A stretch of DNA of 64,000 nucleotides from Cladobotryum mycophilum (lineage: Eukaryota; Ascomycota; Sordariomycetes; Hypocreales; Hypocreaceae). The stretch spans positions 4,216,001 through 4,280,000 of the forward strand of contig JAVFKD010000016.1 of assembly GCA_036429605.1 (NCBI GenBank). Direction: 5' to 3'. Shown here piece by piece: positions 12,827 through 25,362 of the stretch. The notes beneath the pieces are model-generated. The model did no database searches. It was not told the origin of the DNA and saw only the letters and a list, made by a program, of their open reading frames with translations. The number at the start of each line of letters is the position of its first letter. Within the stretch, counting starts at the first letter, position 1. The translations under genes were made by a program, and so were the position numbers.

Positions 12827-13433
12827 CAGGGGCTACAACAAAACGTGATTGTTTCTCTGAAAGGGGAGATCCCAGTTACCGGGGGGGGCAAGCAAGTTCA
12901 AGAGAAGGAAAAAGAAGGAAAAAATGGGCGTGTGCACGAGTATGAATCACAAGATGGAGCGATCCGGAACAAAAGGGACTTGTCTCTTCAAAGAAAGGGT
13001 GAGCGGTGGTGGCGAGGATGGCATGGCTTTGTTGGCGTGTGTGTAAGGCTTGTTCGTGGAGCTTTTGGTCTTCAACGTGCATCACGCAAAGCTGAAAAGT
13101 CACTGCCGGAAGCTTCTTCCGCCTCGCCTAATTGAGACTAGCCTGCGGAGTAACCTTCACCCGTCCCAAGCGCCATGCGGGGGTGGATCAACTAATTTTA
13201 GTGGATGGCGCCATTAATGGTTTAGCGTCAAATGTATTAAAGAGTTTTTTTCTTCTCTTTCTTCTCATGTCTCAACAGTGGATGACTAATCAATTCTCTT
13301 GGCTGCCTTTGCGAATTCCCCCAGCGTTGAAGATTCTTGTCCTTGTCCTTGTCCTCTACATAATCATTTGTGAGACAAGCCACTCGGTTGCTTAAGAACA
13401 ACGCAAAAAAAATAAAAACAAAAATCCCTTTCA
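12827..13433. other. Intergenic region upstream of the bZIP gene
   Basis: About 600 bases holding the bZIP promoter and 5' leader and the P450 3' UTR. The minus-strand leader is rich in C and T (for example the run opposite 12885-12925). No coding frame is convincing. Confidence 0.4.
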
Positions 13434-15528
13434 TCATTTCTCCCGTGGCTGAAACACCAGGTTCAGTTCTGGTAACGACAAGGTGAATGTGTCCTTGAGC
13501 CCGTCAAGGAACTTCTCTGAAGTCTGGCCTGCCGCCGGTGCTACGTCGAATCGATGAATGACCTCGCTTGCGACATATCGAAGTTCCATCAAGCCAAGCT
13601 GCTTTCCGACGCAAGAGTATCGACCTAGCGATTTGGTTAGAGTGACAATGAAGGAATATGTGGGCTTGGATGGCAAGGAGATGCAGGCACCCAAAGTCTC
13701 AACATACCGGTTAAAAAGGGAGAAAAGACAGCTGCATTCTTGACCAATTCAGGCTTTGATGTCCATCGCTCGGGAATAAACTCATTTGGTTGAACAAAAG
13801 AACGCTCATCTACCAAAAGAAAAATGGGTTAGTCTCATCTCATCTCGTCGTCGCGAGCCTGCAAAGGGACAAAATCGTACCTCGATGAAGAGTCCAGGTG
13901 GGAGTCTGGATGATGGTGTTGCCAGGAATATACACATCACCCAATTGCATCCCCTCCGGAGGTGCTTGTCGCTGCACTCCAGAGGGCACGGCTGGGTGCA
14001 GTCGAAGCGATTCATTAATGCATGCCTGAAGATACTCGAGCTTTCCAAAGGAGTGAGCAGACGGTTCATCATTCTCAGCGTAATATTGGTCGATTTCTTC
14101 CCTCAGTGTCTTTACGGCCTCAGGGTGATACGCAAGCTCGAAGAAGAGACAAGTTAATGCGGCGGCTGTTGTATCACTTTGAGATTGCCCAACGTCAGCT
14201 CGCAGTTCATATCCACCCGTCTGTGTTCCCTTTTTGCTGGTAGTCGACTTACCTTCCTGCTATCACGATGAGATGAGCATCGCTATAGATGTCTAAAGTT
14301 TCCTGTTTGGTCGGCTTCTCAACGGCCTCGTACTCTTCCAAAATCCACGAGTAAATGTCGGGTGTCTCCGGTTTTCGCTGATTCACGATTAATAAAGCTA
14401 CACCTTTGAGACAATCAAGTATAGGAGGGCTCACCTTTCTTCTTTCATCAACCTCATGGGCCAGCCATTTCTGGAGCCGATTATGTTCATTGTTCAACCC
14501 GGGCGTGCCCAACAGTATCGGAAACATCCAAACAAGATGACTAAGGGCACCGACGGCAAGCATATTCTTGTGCACCGACTCCATGTAATAATGCACGATA
14601 CCATCTTTCAACATATTGAACTTTTTCCCAAACGCCAGGTCACCCATGACGTCGAAGCTGTAGAAATTGAACCAGGTTGACACGTTCATCGCTTTGCCTT
14701 CCGACTCATTGATTTGGTGCAAAAGCTGCCGAGTGTACTCTGCAACACCGGGCTCGTAATACCGAAGAGCTTGATGTCGTTAGCGTTTACGATCCAATAG
14801 GTCACAAAAAACATGTTTATAACTGACCTTTTGCTGCAAAGCCCTTGTCCCATACTTTTCGTCGCCGAGCATGATCCTTGTGGTCGCGGACTGTGTGCAG
14901 TGAGACGCTGGGATGGAACAAGCTGTACCACGGGCCTTTGAAGGACGAAGACTGGTTTGAGTGGATGATATTGAAAGCCTTCGGATCGGCAATGGAGAGC
15001 TCAGAGGGACCTATAGCGAGATTCATTAGATCAAAGTGTCTCAATGGCGAAGCACTCCTTGTTGCTGGTGGGGGTGGTGGGGTTATGAAACAACTGACCG
15101 ACTCTGACAATGTCTCCATACTGTCTGTGGAGATCCTGAATCTCCTCATAAAGATGAAACTTCTTGACGGCCCGCGATGTGATGTAAAAGTTGGACAATC
15201 GAGCCGCAAACGGACCGGGGAATCGGTTCAAACGGTGGAACGCGGCTCGGTAGATGAGAAGGCTGGTGTAGATGCCCGCAATGCATGCTGACAGAAGCAA
15301 TGAGACAATCTTGAAGGCGTCCCACAGAGATTCCACTTCTTGGGGGGCAAAGTTCTTCAATGCAAGTGCGGCAAGGCCGTCTAAAAGTACGGTGCCTTGA
15401 ATCAGGTAAATTGAGTAGATATCCCACTCACCCACTCGAAAGGTCACGAGGTGGAGGGCAATTCCAGCGGCGAAGGCTACCCCATATGCTAGGGCAGCAG
15501 AGAGGTCTGCTATCGAAAATCCAGCCAT
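13434..15528 (-). CDS. Cytochrome P450 (first copy)
   Basis: Seven exons (15528-15099, 15010-14828, 14769-14435, 14377-14253, 14176-13881, 13809-13708, 13624-13434) join to 553 residues. The N-terminus has three predicted membrane helices, then the proline-rich hinge RLNRFPGPFAARLS. The I-helix reads IAGSDTTAAAL, the ExxR motif NESLR, the PERF-type motif PERW. The heme loop is split by an intron and reads FLTGRYSCVGKQL, where C is the heme thiolate. Arginine sits directly after the glycine instead of two residues before the cysteine. It is an ER-bound monooxygenase; the substrate is unknown. It lies in one run with the CoA ligase, alcohol and aldehyde dehydrogenases, which fits a hydroxylation-then-oxidation route. 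Confidence 0.9.
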
Positions 15529-16796
15529 TGTAGTGGTGGCTCAATCCTCTTGATCGAGAATTGCATCAATGACAAGGCGATATTCCACGTATGTTTTGGG
15601 TTACACGAGGTAGTTTAAATACAAGCAAGGCGCTTAAACCACCGCGTGAAGTGGGTGACACCTGCAACGTCGTGCGGATCATGGGTTAATTAGGCCCCCT
15701 TCTCCCCTCCCCTGGCTATCTGACTCAATGACCTAATTAGGACATGGGACATTGTCTCGAACGTCTTAGCGAACCATGATTAGATTTCTATCAGTAACAT
15801 TCCAAGGGTCGAGTCAGAATCTCATGACACTGACGCTAAATACGTGATCTGATTCCAAACGGCTCTCTGCCGATCGTGCTGACAGGCTAAATCCCTACTA
15901 AAAAAAAACTAAAGCCAGCAGCAGCTGAAGAGCTCGAGATACATCTACACACACGGGTGAACGGTTATCGATGTCATAAACGGTGTGGCGGGAAAAGGCC
16001 TGCATGAGACATGTCCCAAAGCGCTTTACCAGGGTAGCACAAGGGCGTTTAGATGCGCCCTCCCGTCGAGTCAATTGGCAATGACCGAGACCTTGTCAGA
16101 TTCTGCAACCAACTCTCCCCGCTTTACAACAACGGCACGACGTTTGTACTAGTACTTTTCATGGTTTGGGACATTCAAGCACCGTTGCACTACTTTTTGG
16201 TAGAGAAACTTGATGCAGAGTGAAGAGAAAAAAGGGGAGGGAGTTTCTTGAAGTTCGCATGGCCTAGAGTCCTACGTTCAGGCTCGGACATTCCGTCTTG
16301 CCGTTAGGCTATGCAGGTTGGAAGTGGGATAAATACGCCCAGCTTGTTTGATGTAAAGTGATTCACGATTAGTAGAATCTAGACTTGATAAACTTGCGGA
16401 AAAGCATGTGTTGGTTGCTGACGTTTGTGTAAAATTATGCACAAAAAAAGCGCAGGACTGTCGGGTAGGTTATCTTGAGTCTTGATGTTACACACAACAT
16501 GCATGGACGCCAAAAATGGGTCCGGATGTCTGCCATATATATTCATGGATATAGAAAATAATGGACGACATTTATATATACACACATGACAATTCCTATT
16601 TAGGGGCTTTTTCTTCACAATCTAGAACCTGCTAGCCGGTACAGACAAAGCTCGCCAAACAACTGCACAAACAATACACACTGAAAAACAAATCATTACT
16701 CGTATGCTTAAAGAAATACAGATAGAGATGCAGAAAAAGAACAAGGTGCTGAAATACTCGTAGCATGTTTCCATGCTTTGGGTATGCAATAGTGAT
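15529..16796. promoter_or_regulatory. P450 promoter region with TCGAGTCA sites
   Basis: This 1.27-kb stretch lies upstream of the P450 start and downstream of the alcohol dehydrogenase stop. GTCGAGTCAGAAT occurs at 15809-15821, the same 13 bases as at 8721. GTCGAGTCAATT occurs near 16065-16076. They lie about 290 and 540 bases upstream of the P450 ATG. No coding feature is supported. Confidence 0.4.
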
Positions 16797-18338
16797 TTAG
16801 TTGAGGTCGAGGACGATTCTTCCCTTAATGTTCCCCTTTGTAATCTCGTCAAAAACCTAGAAAACATGTGAGCAAGGTATTCTTGGCAAAAATGCGTGCT
16901 GATTTGTGGTCTCACTTCGGTCAATTCATCCATCTTGCGAAGCTCGTAGAAAGCCTTTACACGCCCCTGTGCAGCAATCTCAAGGCATTCCTTGATATCA
17001 ACACGATTTCCCGACTTGGTCGCTGCATCTAGTTAGCTTGCCGAGCTCCCATGGTCATGTAGTATGAAAGTCGACACACCAATAATCCTGAGTTCTTTAC
17101 TAATCATGTTACCGATGCTTGGAATCAGAGACCCTTCGTAATCAGGAACCCCAAGACAAAGCAAGGTTCCTCTGAAGCCGAGCCAAGACATGGCTTGGGA
17201 GTAGGCTTTACTACTAGATGCACACATCAGGACATATCTTGCTCCACCCTCAGTCACCTGTCGGATCTTGGCGGCCAGATCTGACGACGACTGGAACTCG
17301 GTAAAATCGAGGAATACGTCTGCGCCTAAGCTGTTGCAAAGGTCTCTCTTGGAGCCGATGTCGAGTGCAAGAACTCGTCCACCCAAAGCCTTGGCGTACT
17401 GGATGCCAAGGTGTCCCAAGCCGCCGCCTGCACCGCAGACTGCAACCCACTGGCCTGGGCGGAGACCGCCCCTCTTCAGTGCTGTATAAACGGAGACACC
17501 TCCACACATGAGCGGTGCCGCATCAGCGAGCTCCAGCTTGTCGGGAATAGGGATCACATAACGGGCAGAAGCGATGCAGTACTGCTGGAACGTGCCAGGA
17601 GTGATGTACCCGGACACTTTGGCGCTTCTGCAGGACGACTCACCACCGTCGAGACACTGGTCTGCATAATCTGGGTTAATTGGGATACCATTGCGGGATG
17701 CGGGACATTGGGGGGGGGAGGGGGAGGGAAAACTACGTACCGCATGTGAGGCACGCATCAGCGGAATACATGATACCAACTCGACTTCCAATAGCCGGAG
17801 ATGTGACGCCGGGTCCGAGGGCGACAACAACGCCGGCTCCTGCATAAAATCAGCCACTGGAAATACCATCGGCTATCGGGGCAGGCAGGGTAGGACTGGC
17901 AATACCTTCATGGCCCCCAATCTGACCTGGATACGGCAATATTGACTTGTTAACCACTCGAATCTCATCTTGCATCCAACGCTTTTTGGTGGTGTAGCAA
18001 CAGGGAGGGGGAACATACCATCTGGCACAGGCACTGGCAGGTTCGAAAACAAGCCTAGGCAAAAGCTAAGATCTGTATGGCAGACGCCAGAGTATGATCT
18101 TGGGGGAAGGGGAACATTAACGGTTAGCTACCTTAGTTCGAATGCAACCTGCAACCTAAAAGCATGCTTTCTCCATGGCCGGTTGGGGAAAAAAAAGAAG
18201 GGCTTCTCACAATCGAACCAGAATCTCCCCTTCCTTGGGCGGCACCAGCGGGATCTCCTTCACCTCTGTCTGTGCAGACCTCCCAGGCTCCGAGTATAGG
18301 ATCGCTCGATGGACTTGAGGAAGCGGTTCGTTACCCAT
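16797..18338 (-). CDS. Zinc-dependent alcohol dehydrogenase
   Basis: Seven exons (18338-18211, 18098-18019, 17926-17906, 17839-17741, 17661-17080, 17022-16916, 16856-16797) give 358 residues, normal for the medium-chain dehydrogenase family. Catalytic zinc ligands are visible in SGVCHTD and GGHEGAG, and a further cysteine in PLMCGGVSVY. The structural zinc loop ACLTC-DQC-LDGGESSC has the classic C-x2-C-x2-C-x7-C spacing, which decides the acceptor at 17662. The NAD-binding turn reads CGAGGGLGHLG. It should interconvert a primary alcohol and an aldehyde with NAD(P). It is divergent from an aldehyde dehydrogenase 700 bases away, a natural partner for two-step oxidation of an alcohol to an acid. 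The 17079 donor is the least certain junction. Confidence 0.88.
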
Positions 18339-19043
18339 GTTGGTGGGGTGTTGGTTGGTCGTTTGCTGTTTCAAAACCATTGGGTTCGTGTAAGCGCAGG
18401 AAGGGGGGAGGGGAGGGGGAGGGGGAACGTGCTTGAAGCAAAACAAAGAGCAAGTAAGATATTTGTGCAAAAAAAATGCGACCTGAAAGGTGATGGAACC
18501 CTAGGATTAGTCACGTATATTTTCCTTTCTTCTTTTTCGAATCGTTTACTTTAGATATCATGAATCGTCCGCGGGCGTGTAGCTTCTTGGCTTTCGATCT
18601 GCCGGACCCTCAGAAGCTTTTTTGGGTGAACCGTTGGGAGAGCTTGCCAGGAACAGCCCCTCCTTTGAATGGAGCCTGACTCAAGGACATCGAGTCAGCT
18701 GCCTCTTTTGAGGGCGGCGGGCGGCCAGCCCACGCAGCCACTGTTTCCCCGCGATGAGCCGAAACAAGCACACCTCAACGGCCGAGGTTAGACCCCCCTC
18801 TTCTCTCTCTCTCTCTCTCCTCTATCCCCTCACTCACCCTCTCGTGCGGATATCAGCCAAGGCTTAGTCCGCAACGTAGGCTGACAAAGTCTTACGGCGT
18901 TTTGCTATCGACAAGGGTGTATATATCGGTATTTAAAGACATCCCCGGACATAAAATCCGAGGATATAGTAAATAAATAGATGAGAAAAGTAACCTTTCC
19001 TTTTTGCGATTGGTCACTATACGAACATATCAAAACCAGAAAA
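18339..19043. promoter_or_regulatory. Divergent promoter between alcohol and aldehyde dehydrogenase genes
   Basis: 705 bases between two start codons pointing away from each other. It contains CCTGACTCAAGG near 18675 and CATCGAGTCAGC near 18688, i.e. two GAGTCA cores close together in opposite orientation. A (CT)n run lies near 18800-18822. A TATAT element lies near 18919-18923 on the aldehyde dehydrogenase side. One control region could serve both genes. Confidence 0.45.
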
Positions 19044-20982
19044 ATGACCTCTATTACCTTTGAAACCTTCTCCAACGTGATTGACGGCAAGTTGGTGGCA
19101 ACAACCGACACCCGCCATGGAATCAATCCTGCGAACCAACAGCTCTTACCGCCCGTGCCGGTGAGCACATCGGATGATGTGGACCGAGCCGTCGACGCAG
19201 CCAAACGTGCCGCACCAGGATGGGCACAAACTCCGATCAGCGAGCGTCGGGAAAAAATGGTGCAATTCAGTCGAGCCATATCGAGTCACAGTGAGGGCTT
19301 TGCCAACATGCTGGTATTGGAGCAGGGCAAACCTGTAAGTGAAACCAACTGTACGAAGAAGAAATATCGGATGACGAATGAACTGACAAGCTGGAAAGCT
19401 GGATTTTGCGAAGCGAGAGGCCAACATTGCTGCCTCTCTCTTGGAGGGCTGCTCAAAACTTAATTTTGAAGAGGAATTCGTTGTTCAAGACACAGACAGT
19501 CGACGTATCGTAACAAGATATGTACCTGTTGGTGAGTTGACTTTAGCGTCCAATTAAATTGTTGGGATCTAACCCCTCTGCAGGAGTATCCGTTGGCATA
19601 GTACCATGGAACTGTAAGTTGATCAGATAATCCAAGCTTCATTATTCAGAACGTTTGACTGACCTGATTCAATATAGTCCCCGTTTCTCTTAGTGAGTCG
19701 CCTCAATGTATCGGAAACCTCTGAGCTACTAACATGCATTGATTAGCCATTGTCAAGTTGGGTCCTGCTCTTTTGGCGGGAAGCCCAATCATCCTGAAAC
19801 CATCGTGAGTACAGGAAACATGCCTCTTTGCAAAACTCCAATAGCTTACCTATATTGCAGGCCATTCACACCTTATGCTGGACTCAAAATAGTCGAGTTG
19901 GCTCAACAATTCTTCCCTCCCGGCGTTGTTCAGGCCTTGAGCGGCGACGATAGCCTGGGGCCCATGCTTACTGCTCATCCTGGGATTGACCATGTCTCAT
20001 TCACTGGATCTACGCAAACGGGAATCAAGGTGATGCAGAGCTGTGCACCGACGCTCAAAAGAGTGACCCTAGAGCTGTAAGTGCATCCGTTGTTCTCTTT
20101 TGATAAGACACACTGACAATTCTTTAGGGGCGGAAATGATCCGGCGATTATCTGCGCTGATGTAGATATAGCAACTGTTGCACCAAAGGTTTGTACCGTG
20201 TTGATGCTTGATGGGGTTTATACTGACGAATCTATTCATCTTAGGTTGCTGCACTCGCATTTGCCAACAGTGGGCAGGTTAGTTGCGACGTCTTCTCATC
20301 AACTTGTACTTTTGTCTAACAGGTTACAGGTCTGCGTCGCTATCAAGCGCGTATACGTTCACTCATCTATTTACAAGGAATTCTTGACAGCCATGACAAA
20401 CTACGTAAAGACATTTGTCGTCGGCGATGGGCTGAATCAAAGCACCACCATGGGACCCGTGCAGAATTCGATGCAATATGAGAAGCTCAAGCAGCTGGTA
20501 GCATCGATTGAAGAGGGAAATCTGAAAATAGCAACTGGAGACATCAAGACTACCTTCCCAGACGGAAAGGGCTACTTTATGAACCCCGTCATCGTCGACA
20601 ACCCACCAGACAGCTCCAAAATTGTTGTCGAGGAGCCATTTGGTACGAGTCATTCCAACGTCGCGCATCACAAACCATTGCTAACTGAAATACAGGCCCA
20701 GCCCTTCCCGTGATGCAGTGGGACACCGAGGAGGAGGTCGTGCGCCGAGCCAACGACAGCGAATCCGGCCTTGGTGCTTCGGTCTGGTCAAGAGATATTA
20801 CCCAAGCGAATCGCATTGGGAACCAGATCCAGGCTGGAAACATCTGGATCAACACGCACCTGGAGCTCCAAGCCAATGCCGCATTTGGCGGCCACAAGCG
20901 AAGTGGTATTGGCGCTGAACTGGGGGTGGATGGTGTCAAGGCATATTGCAATGTACAAACGATTTACCAGGCGAAATTGTAA
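19044..20982 (+). CDS. Aldehyde dehydrogenase (NAD(P)-dependent, ALDH superfamily)
   Basis: Ten exons (19044-19334, 19399-19531, 19584-19613, 19678-19692, 19747-19804, 19861-20076, 20128-20188, 20245-20277, 20330-20642, 20696-20982) join to 478 residues. Motifs appear in order: GIVPWNFPV, GPALLAGSPIILKPS, FTGSTQTG (cofactor loop), ELGGNDPAII with the general-base glutamate, FANSGQVCVA with the catalytic cysteine, and EEPFGPALPV near the C-terminus. The many tiny exons are held together by these motifs. It should oxidise an aldehyde to a carboxylate in the cytosol. Divergent pairing with the zinc alcohol dehydrogenase, and a CoA ligase and P450 nearby, suggest a shared pathway. ATG 19044 is preferred over an upstream in-frame ATG at 18981 because the conserved family start lies just after it. 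Confidence 0.92.
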
Positions 20983-21422
20983 TTTGATTTAGAACAATAG
21001 GTTCATGAAATAAAGGAGTAACTGCAAACAAACATATACGTATCTCTAACACATGGTTACACTCATTGCCAATGTCATCTTATGAAGCAAGGGAGTCTTG
21101 CCTGCTCATCTATCGGACTGACTGCAATACTGCCAGTTTCTAACTAACATACTGCCTTGGTGTAGAATAACAAGATAGATAGAGATCTACAACCCGCCAG
21201 CCAGGTGAAGCATTCCCTCAATATGCATATTGTCAAAGGGATCATGCTCACGATGACCAATGTGGATATAATCCGAACCCTAACCCTGATTACCTAGGCA
21301 ACCTACCTAAAATAAACCATGTGTTCGTCACTTTTCATCATCACCGCTCACTTTCTCATTTTTCTTCTTCTCTAAATTAAAGAGTGTGTAGTTTCATCTA
21401 CTTGTAACGGCGCAAAAGAGAC
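20983..21422. other. Intergenic, promoter of Zn2Cys6 gene 2
   Basis: 440 bases between the aldehyde dehydrogenase stop and the next ATG. A short CCCTAACCCT stretch near 21278 resembles two telomere units but is too short to mean anything. No gene is seen. Confidence 0.4.
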
Positions 21423-23701
21423 ATGTCCAGTTCGCTCCAGCAACCTTCATCGTCTTTCGCGGATAATCCGTGCAGCGAGACATCTAAGAAGAGGCGCGCT
21501 TCCAAGGCGTGCTCCTGCTGTCGCACCCGCAAGATACGATGCGACGTTCTCCAGACGGGGTTGCCGTGCACCAAGTGTCGGATCGATGGCTTCGAGTGCG
21601 CCGTCGAGGATCGCAAGAAGCGGCGGAAAAGGAGTGAGACATCTGATCAGGAGTCACCTGTTGAGAGACGATTGAGAATTGATGTCTCGATGTCAGCAAC
21701 ATCATCATCTCGACATTCCATACTTCACCGAGTTCCTCATTATCCCTTCTTTCGCAGTTTTGCGCCTCGAGGCCAGGAACCTCTCCTTCCGGCGCATGAC
21801 CATGACGAGTCGGCATCAAGTAATGCGAGGTCACCAGAGTTGGCGGATGATGATGCCCAGTTCTTGAGACACAAGGGTGTCTTTGATCTACCGCCAAAGA
21901 AGGCCATGGATGAGCTCGTGTCCAACTACTTTCAACTGTTCCATCCATTCTTCCCCATTGTTGATAAGATTATGTTTCTGGATTCCTATCACCGGAGCGA
22001 TTGCCACGCCATTCTCAGTCGCCGTGGCCCGAGCCTATTGCTGCTGCAGGCCATTCTCTTTACTGCCACCGCTGTAGGGTTATCCGAGTCAAGTCACATC
22101 ATCACTTGAAGGGTGGTTTACTGATGACATTCCACTTAGACAATACCTATGAGCACCGTGCGCGACATGGGCTTTTCATTGCGGAAGCAAGCAAGAGGCG
22201 CTTTTCACAGAAGAACACGGGTATGTTTTCCCCATCAGTCACTTTGAAGGTTGCCGCTGACGATGGCAGTATCTTTACGATTTTGACTATGAGACCGACG
22301 ACATAATCATCATTCAAGCCCTTCTGCTGATGAGCCACTACTACTCCTCCATGGTAGAACAGAAACATACCTGGTTTTGGGTCCATCAAGCTATTAGTAT
22401 TGCACAAGGAATTGGTCTTCACCGAGATGCCAAACAGTCGCCGCAACGGAAGCTGTGGGCGAGGGTATGGTGGGCATGCTTTGTGAGAGACAGACTCATT
22501 ACGCTTGGAACCGGCCGTCCGATGCACATCAATAGCTTAGATTGCAGCGTCCCGGTGCTCACGCTCTCTGATGTTGAAGAAGATGGTGACAGCGACGAGG
22601 ATCGCGGTGTGAAGGCCATGTTTGTCGAGTTTGTGCGCCTTTGTCAGTCTATGGGAGATGTGCTATCGCTGCCGCGTACCATCGTAACAGCGTCCACTGC
22701 TTTGCTTAACCACGTCGAATTTTGTGAGACGGCCCTTCGAGGTTGGCGCGATAACTTGATCGAAGAGGCGAAAGAACGTAAAGTCCCTGCGAATCGCTCC
22801 GAGAAGCGCAGCATCCGCGTGATGTACAGAGCCATCTTGCATATGATGTACAAGTGAGTCGACCCAACTTTGCGTCTCATTTTTGCCCGTTTCTCACTGA
22901 TACACCAAAGCATCGTTATGATTTCTCTGCATCAATCTCAGCATGCACGCGATGACGGTCGTTCTGGCTCTACACAATCACCGCCACCGAAAGTACGAGC
23001 CGCCGCTCAAGACTCTACCCGTCTCGTCACCGAGCTTGTTGATCTTGACCTTGTCAAGTTCTGCCCAATCATATGGTAAATAACTCCCTCCCGTTCTCGC
23101 ACACTCGCCTATTAACTGCATGCATTGTCACTACCATTTTACCACCACTCACCGTTCATCTTCTCATGTTGCGATCCTTCCATGGCAAGCCCGAAGGCTC
23201 GTCTCACGCCGAGGAATTTCGGAAATGCATGATCTTCTTGAAGCAACTCGGCGAAATATATTGGCATGCCAGCTTCTATCATGAGTTCTTTGAGCTCGCG
23301 GCCACAACGGCTCAGAGTGTTACAGTGAAGCGCACTGGCGACCGGGACCCCTCGCTGCATTCCTCAACGATCGGATGCATGGAATACCGCACTTTATCAA
23401 GGCATTGGAACCTTTGAATCAGGTACCGAGTCGAAGACGAACGCCAGTTGGGGATAGGGTTGTGAGCGACCATGCAGCTGTTGAAGGCGGAGGCCTCTAT
23501 GGGGAAAACAATGACTGTGTGGTTAGCACCAGCACAGACATGCCCACCCTTTCCGCTCCAATAAACGACGCTCTGGACCACGTATCTATATTGGACGACG
23601 GGAACCCTGCAGACCTCACTCTAGTTGATGTGAGCACGCAACTGTTTGATGACTGGCTGGTTGACTTTGGATACTTTCGCAGCATATTTCCATCGGCTTG
23701 A
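21423..23701 (+). pseudogene. Zn2Cys6 transcription factor 2, paralogue of the 5320 gene, with two lesions
   Basis: Exons 21423-22073, 22140-22220, 22270-22853, 22911-23075 and 23123-23701 would give about 686 residues. The zinc cluster is ACSCCRTRKIRCD...PCTKC...C. The regulatory domain starts at FDLPPKKAMDELVSNYF and carries WARVWWACFVRDRLITLG, matching the regulator at 5320 motif for motif. Two things break it. The donor at 23076 (GTAAAT) has no AG at the place where frame and homology demand an acceptor; the sequence there reads CTGCATG instead of a CTGCAG-like end. The frame also shifts by one base at the C4 run 23348-23351, after which the expected FLNDRM and a clean C-terminus (WLVDFGYFRSIFPSA) follow in another frame. 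Either this is a recent pseudogene, or one or both lesions are sequence errors. If intact it would be a nuclear pathway regulator like its paralogue. Confidence 0.75.
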
Positions 23702-23792
23702 TGCCTGTAACTAACTGGACAATTTTGTACAAAATGCTGAATCTAGTCTCGAAATATTTTACATATTTATTTTAAGCTCCAAGAACTCCCGC

Positions 23793-25360
23793 TTAGATCT
23801 TGGGACCATTGATGATTGCAAGCCCCTGTTCGCCTGTCCAAAAACTACCAGAAGGATACTTGTACTTGTCAACCGACTCCTGCTTGTACTCGACACTGTA
23901 ACCCGCTTCGTGTGGGGTCACAAAGTGTCCATTTTCTGTCTGTGCGGGTGTTGTCAAGACCTCACGGAACGCATCGACATGCTCGAGGAGAGACTTTTCT
24001 CCAGAGACGCAGAGGTAGTTGATGAGGGCGAGGTGCTGGGTGTATTCATTCAGGCCAATACCGCCACTGTGAGGCACAATCGGAATGTTGAACCTTGGAG
24101 AAAGTTAGTCAGAAGGTTACTAGGCGGGATCATAATGTTTTGTGACATACTTCTTTGACATGAGGAGGACGGCCATGACTTCATTTACACCACCTAGTCG
24201 GCAGGCGTCAATTTGGCAGTAGTCGATGGACCCAGCCTGGAGGAGCTGCTTGAACATTATGCGGTTCTGACAGTGCTCGCCTGTAGCCACGCCAACGCCA
24301 TGGGGCTTCAGCGCCTTTCTGATCTCGGCATGTCCAAGGATGTCATCTGGCGATGTGGGTTCCTCAATGAACCTAAAGTTTGTTAGATAGATGTCTGCTG
24401 TAGCCAATGCGCGAACTTACAGTGGCTTGTACTCAACAAGTTGGAGCATGTAGTCAATGGCCTCTGGTACACTCCACACCTGATTCGCATCGACCATGAG
24501 GATACGATCGTAGCCCATGGTGTCGCGAGCAATTTTCAAGCGTCGCTTATCATCTTCGAGATTACCACCAACCTTGAACTTGAACTTGTCCATTCCTACG
24601 GCGAGATTAGACTGGATGAGGTTCACCATCTTCTCGTCTGAGAAGCCCAGCCAGCCGGCTTGTGTTGTGTAAGCGGGCACTGCTCTGTTGAGACGGGCCT
24701 GCTCAAGACGTTCCGCCTTTGTCTTTTCCTGTTCCTGTAGCAGCGCGACAGCCTCCTCTGGCGTGATGGCGTCAAGAATGTATCGGAAGTCGATGCAGTC
24801 GACGAATTGCTGCGGTGTCATGTCGGCAACAATCTGCCATACCGGCTTGTTCAGATGTTTGCCCCAAAGATCCCAGAGCGCATTCACGCATGTGCTAAGA
24901 CCCAGATGGATAACACCTTTCTCAGGGCCGAGCCAGCGCAGCTGAGAGTCCGAAACGAGGTGTCTCCAGGTCTTGCCCATGTTCTCGGTCAGCTCCGCCA
25001 GCGTCTGCCCGACCAAGCGCTCGGCAATCATCTCGGCAGCCGTGGTGCACAGGTTGTTACCACGACCAATGGTGAATGCAAAGCCATGCCCCTTGAGATC
25101 CGTGTTTGTCGTGAGAACCAGATAGGCAGCGCTGTAGTCTGGCCCAGGGTTCATGGCATCTGAGCCAGACAGGTCCAGACTTGTGGGAAATCTCAGGTCT
25201 AGGAGTAAATGATCGTTAATGGGAGGCTCTTGGAGTCGTTTCAGACCACATGGGAGTACTGCTTTTCCTTACCGTGAGCCTCAAACCCTGTAATCCTGAT
25301 CTCTGATGCGGGAATTGAGGAGGTGCCACGGACACTTGCGTTGGTTTGTGAGGATGCCAT
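23793..25360 (-). CDS. Mandelate-racemase-type sugar acid dehydratase (L-galactonate/L-fuconate dehydratase-like)
   Basis: Four exons (25360-25273, 25198-24421, 24372-24151, 24093-23793) give 462 residues, the size of fungal L-galactonate dehydratases. Conserved stretches include RFPTSLDLSGSDAMN, WRHLVSDSQLRWLGPEKG, VPAYTTQAGWLG, the KFKFKVGG lysines, VDANQVW, FIEEPTSPDD, ATGEH and PHSGGIGL. The metal ligands Asp, Glu and Glu and the catalytic Lys and His of the enolase superfamily are therefore present. Fungal members dehydrate L-galactonate to 2-keto-3-deoxy-L-galactonate in D-galacturonate catabolism; relatives act on L-fuconate, so the substrate is not settled. It is divergent from a sugar transporter. 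The second exon fuses in phase to RFPTSL, which supports the ATG at 25360. Confidence 0.9.
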
Positions 25361-25362
25361 TA

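Noticed and set aside
17663..17675. Upstream acceptor (AACCCAG) for the alcohol dehydrogenase exon
   Set aside because: It would add three residues in the structural zinc loop; the ATGCAG acceptor gives the canonical cysteine spacing.
21278..21287. CCCTAACCCT, possible interstitial telomere
   Set aside because: Fewer than two full units; expected by chance.
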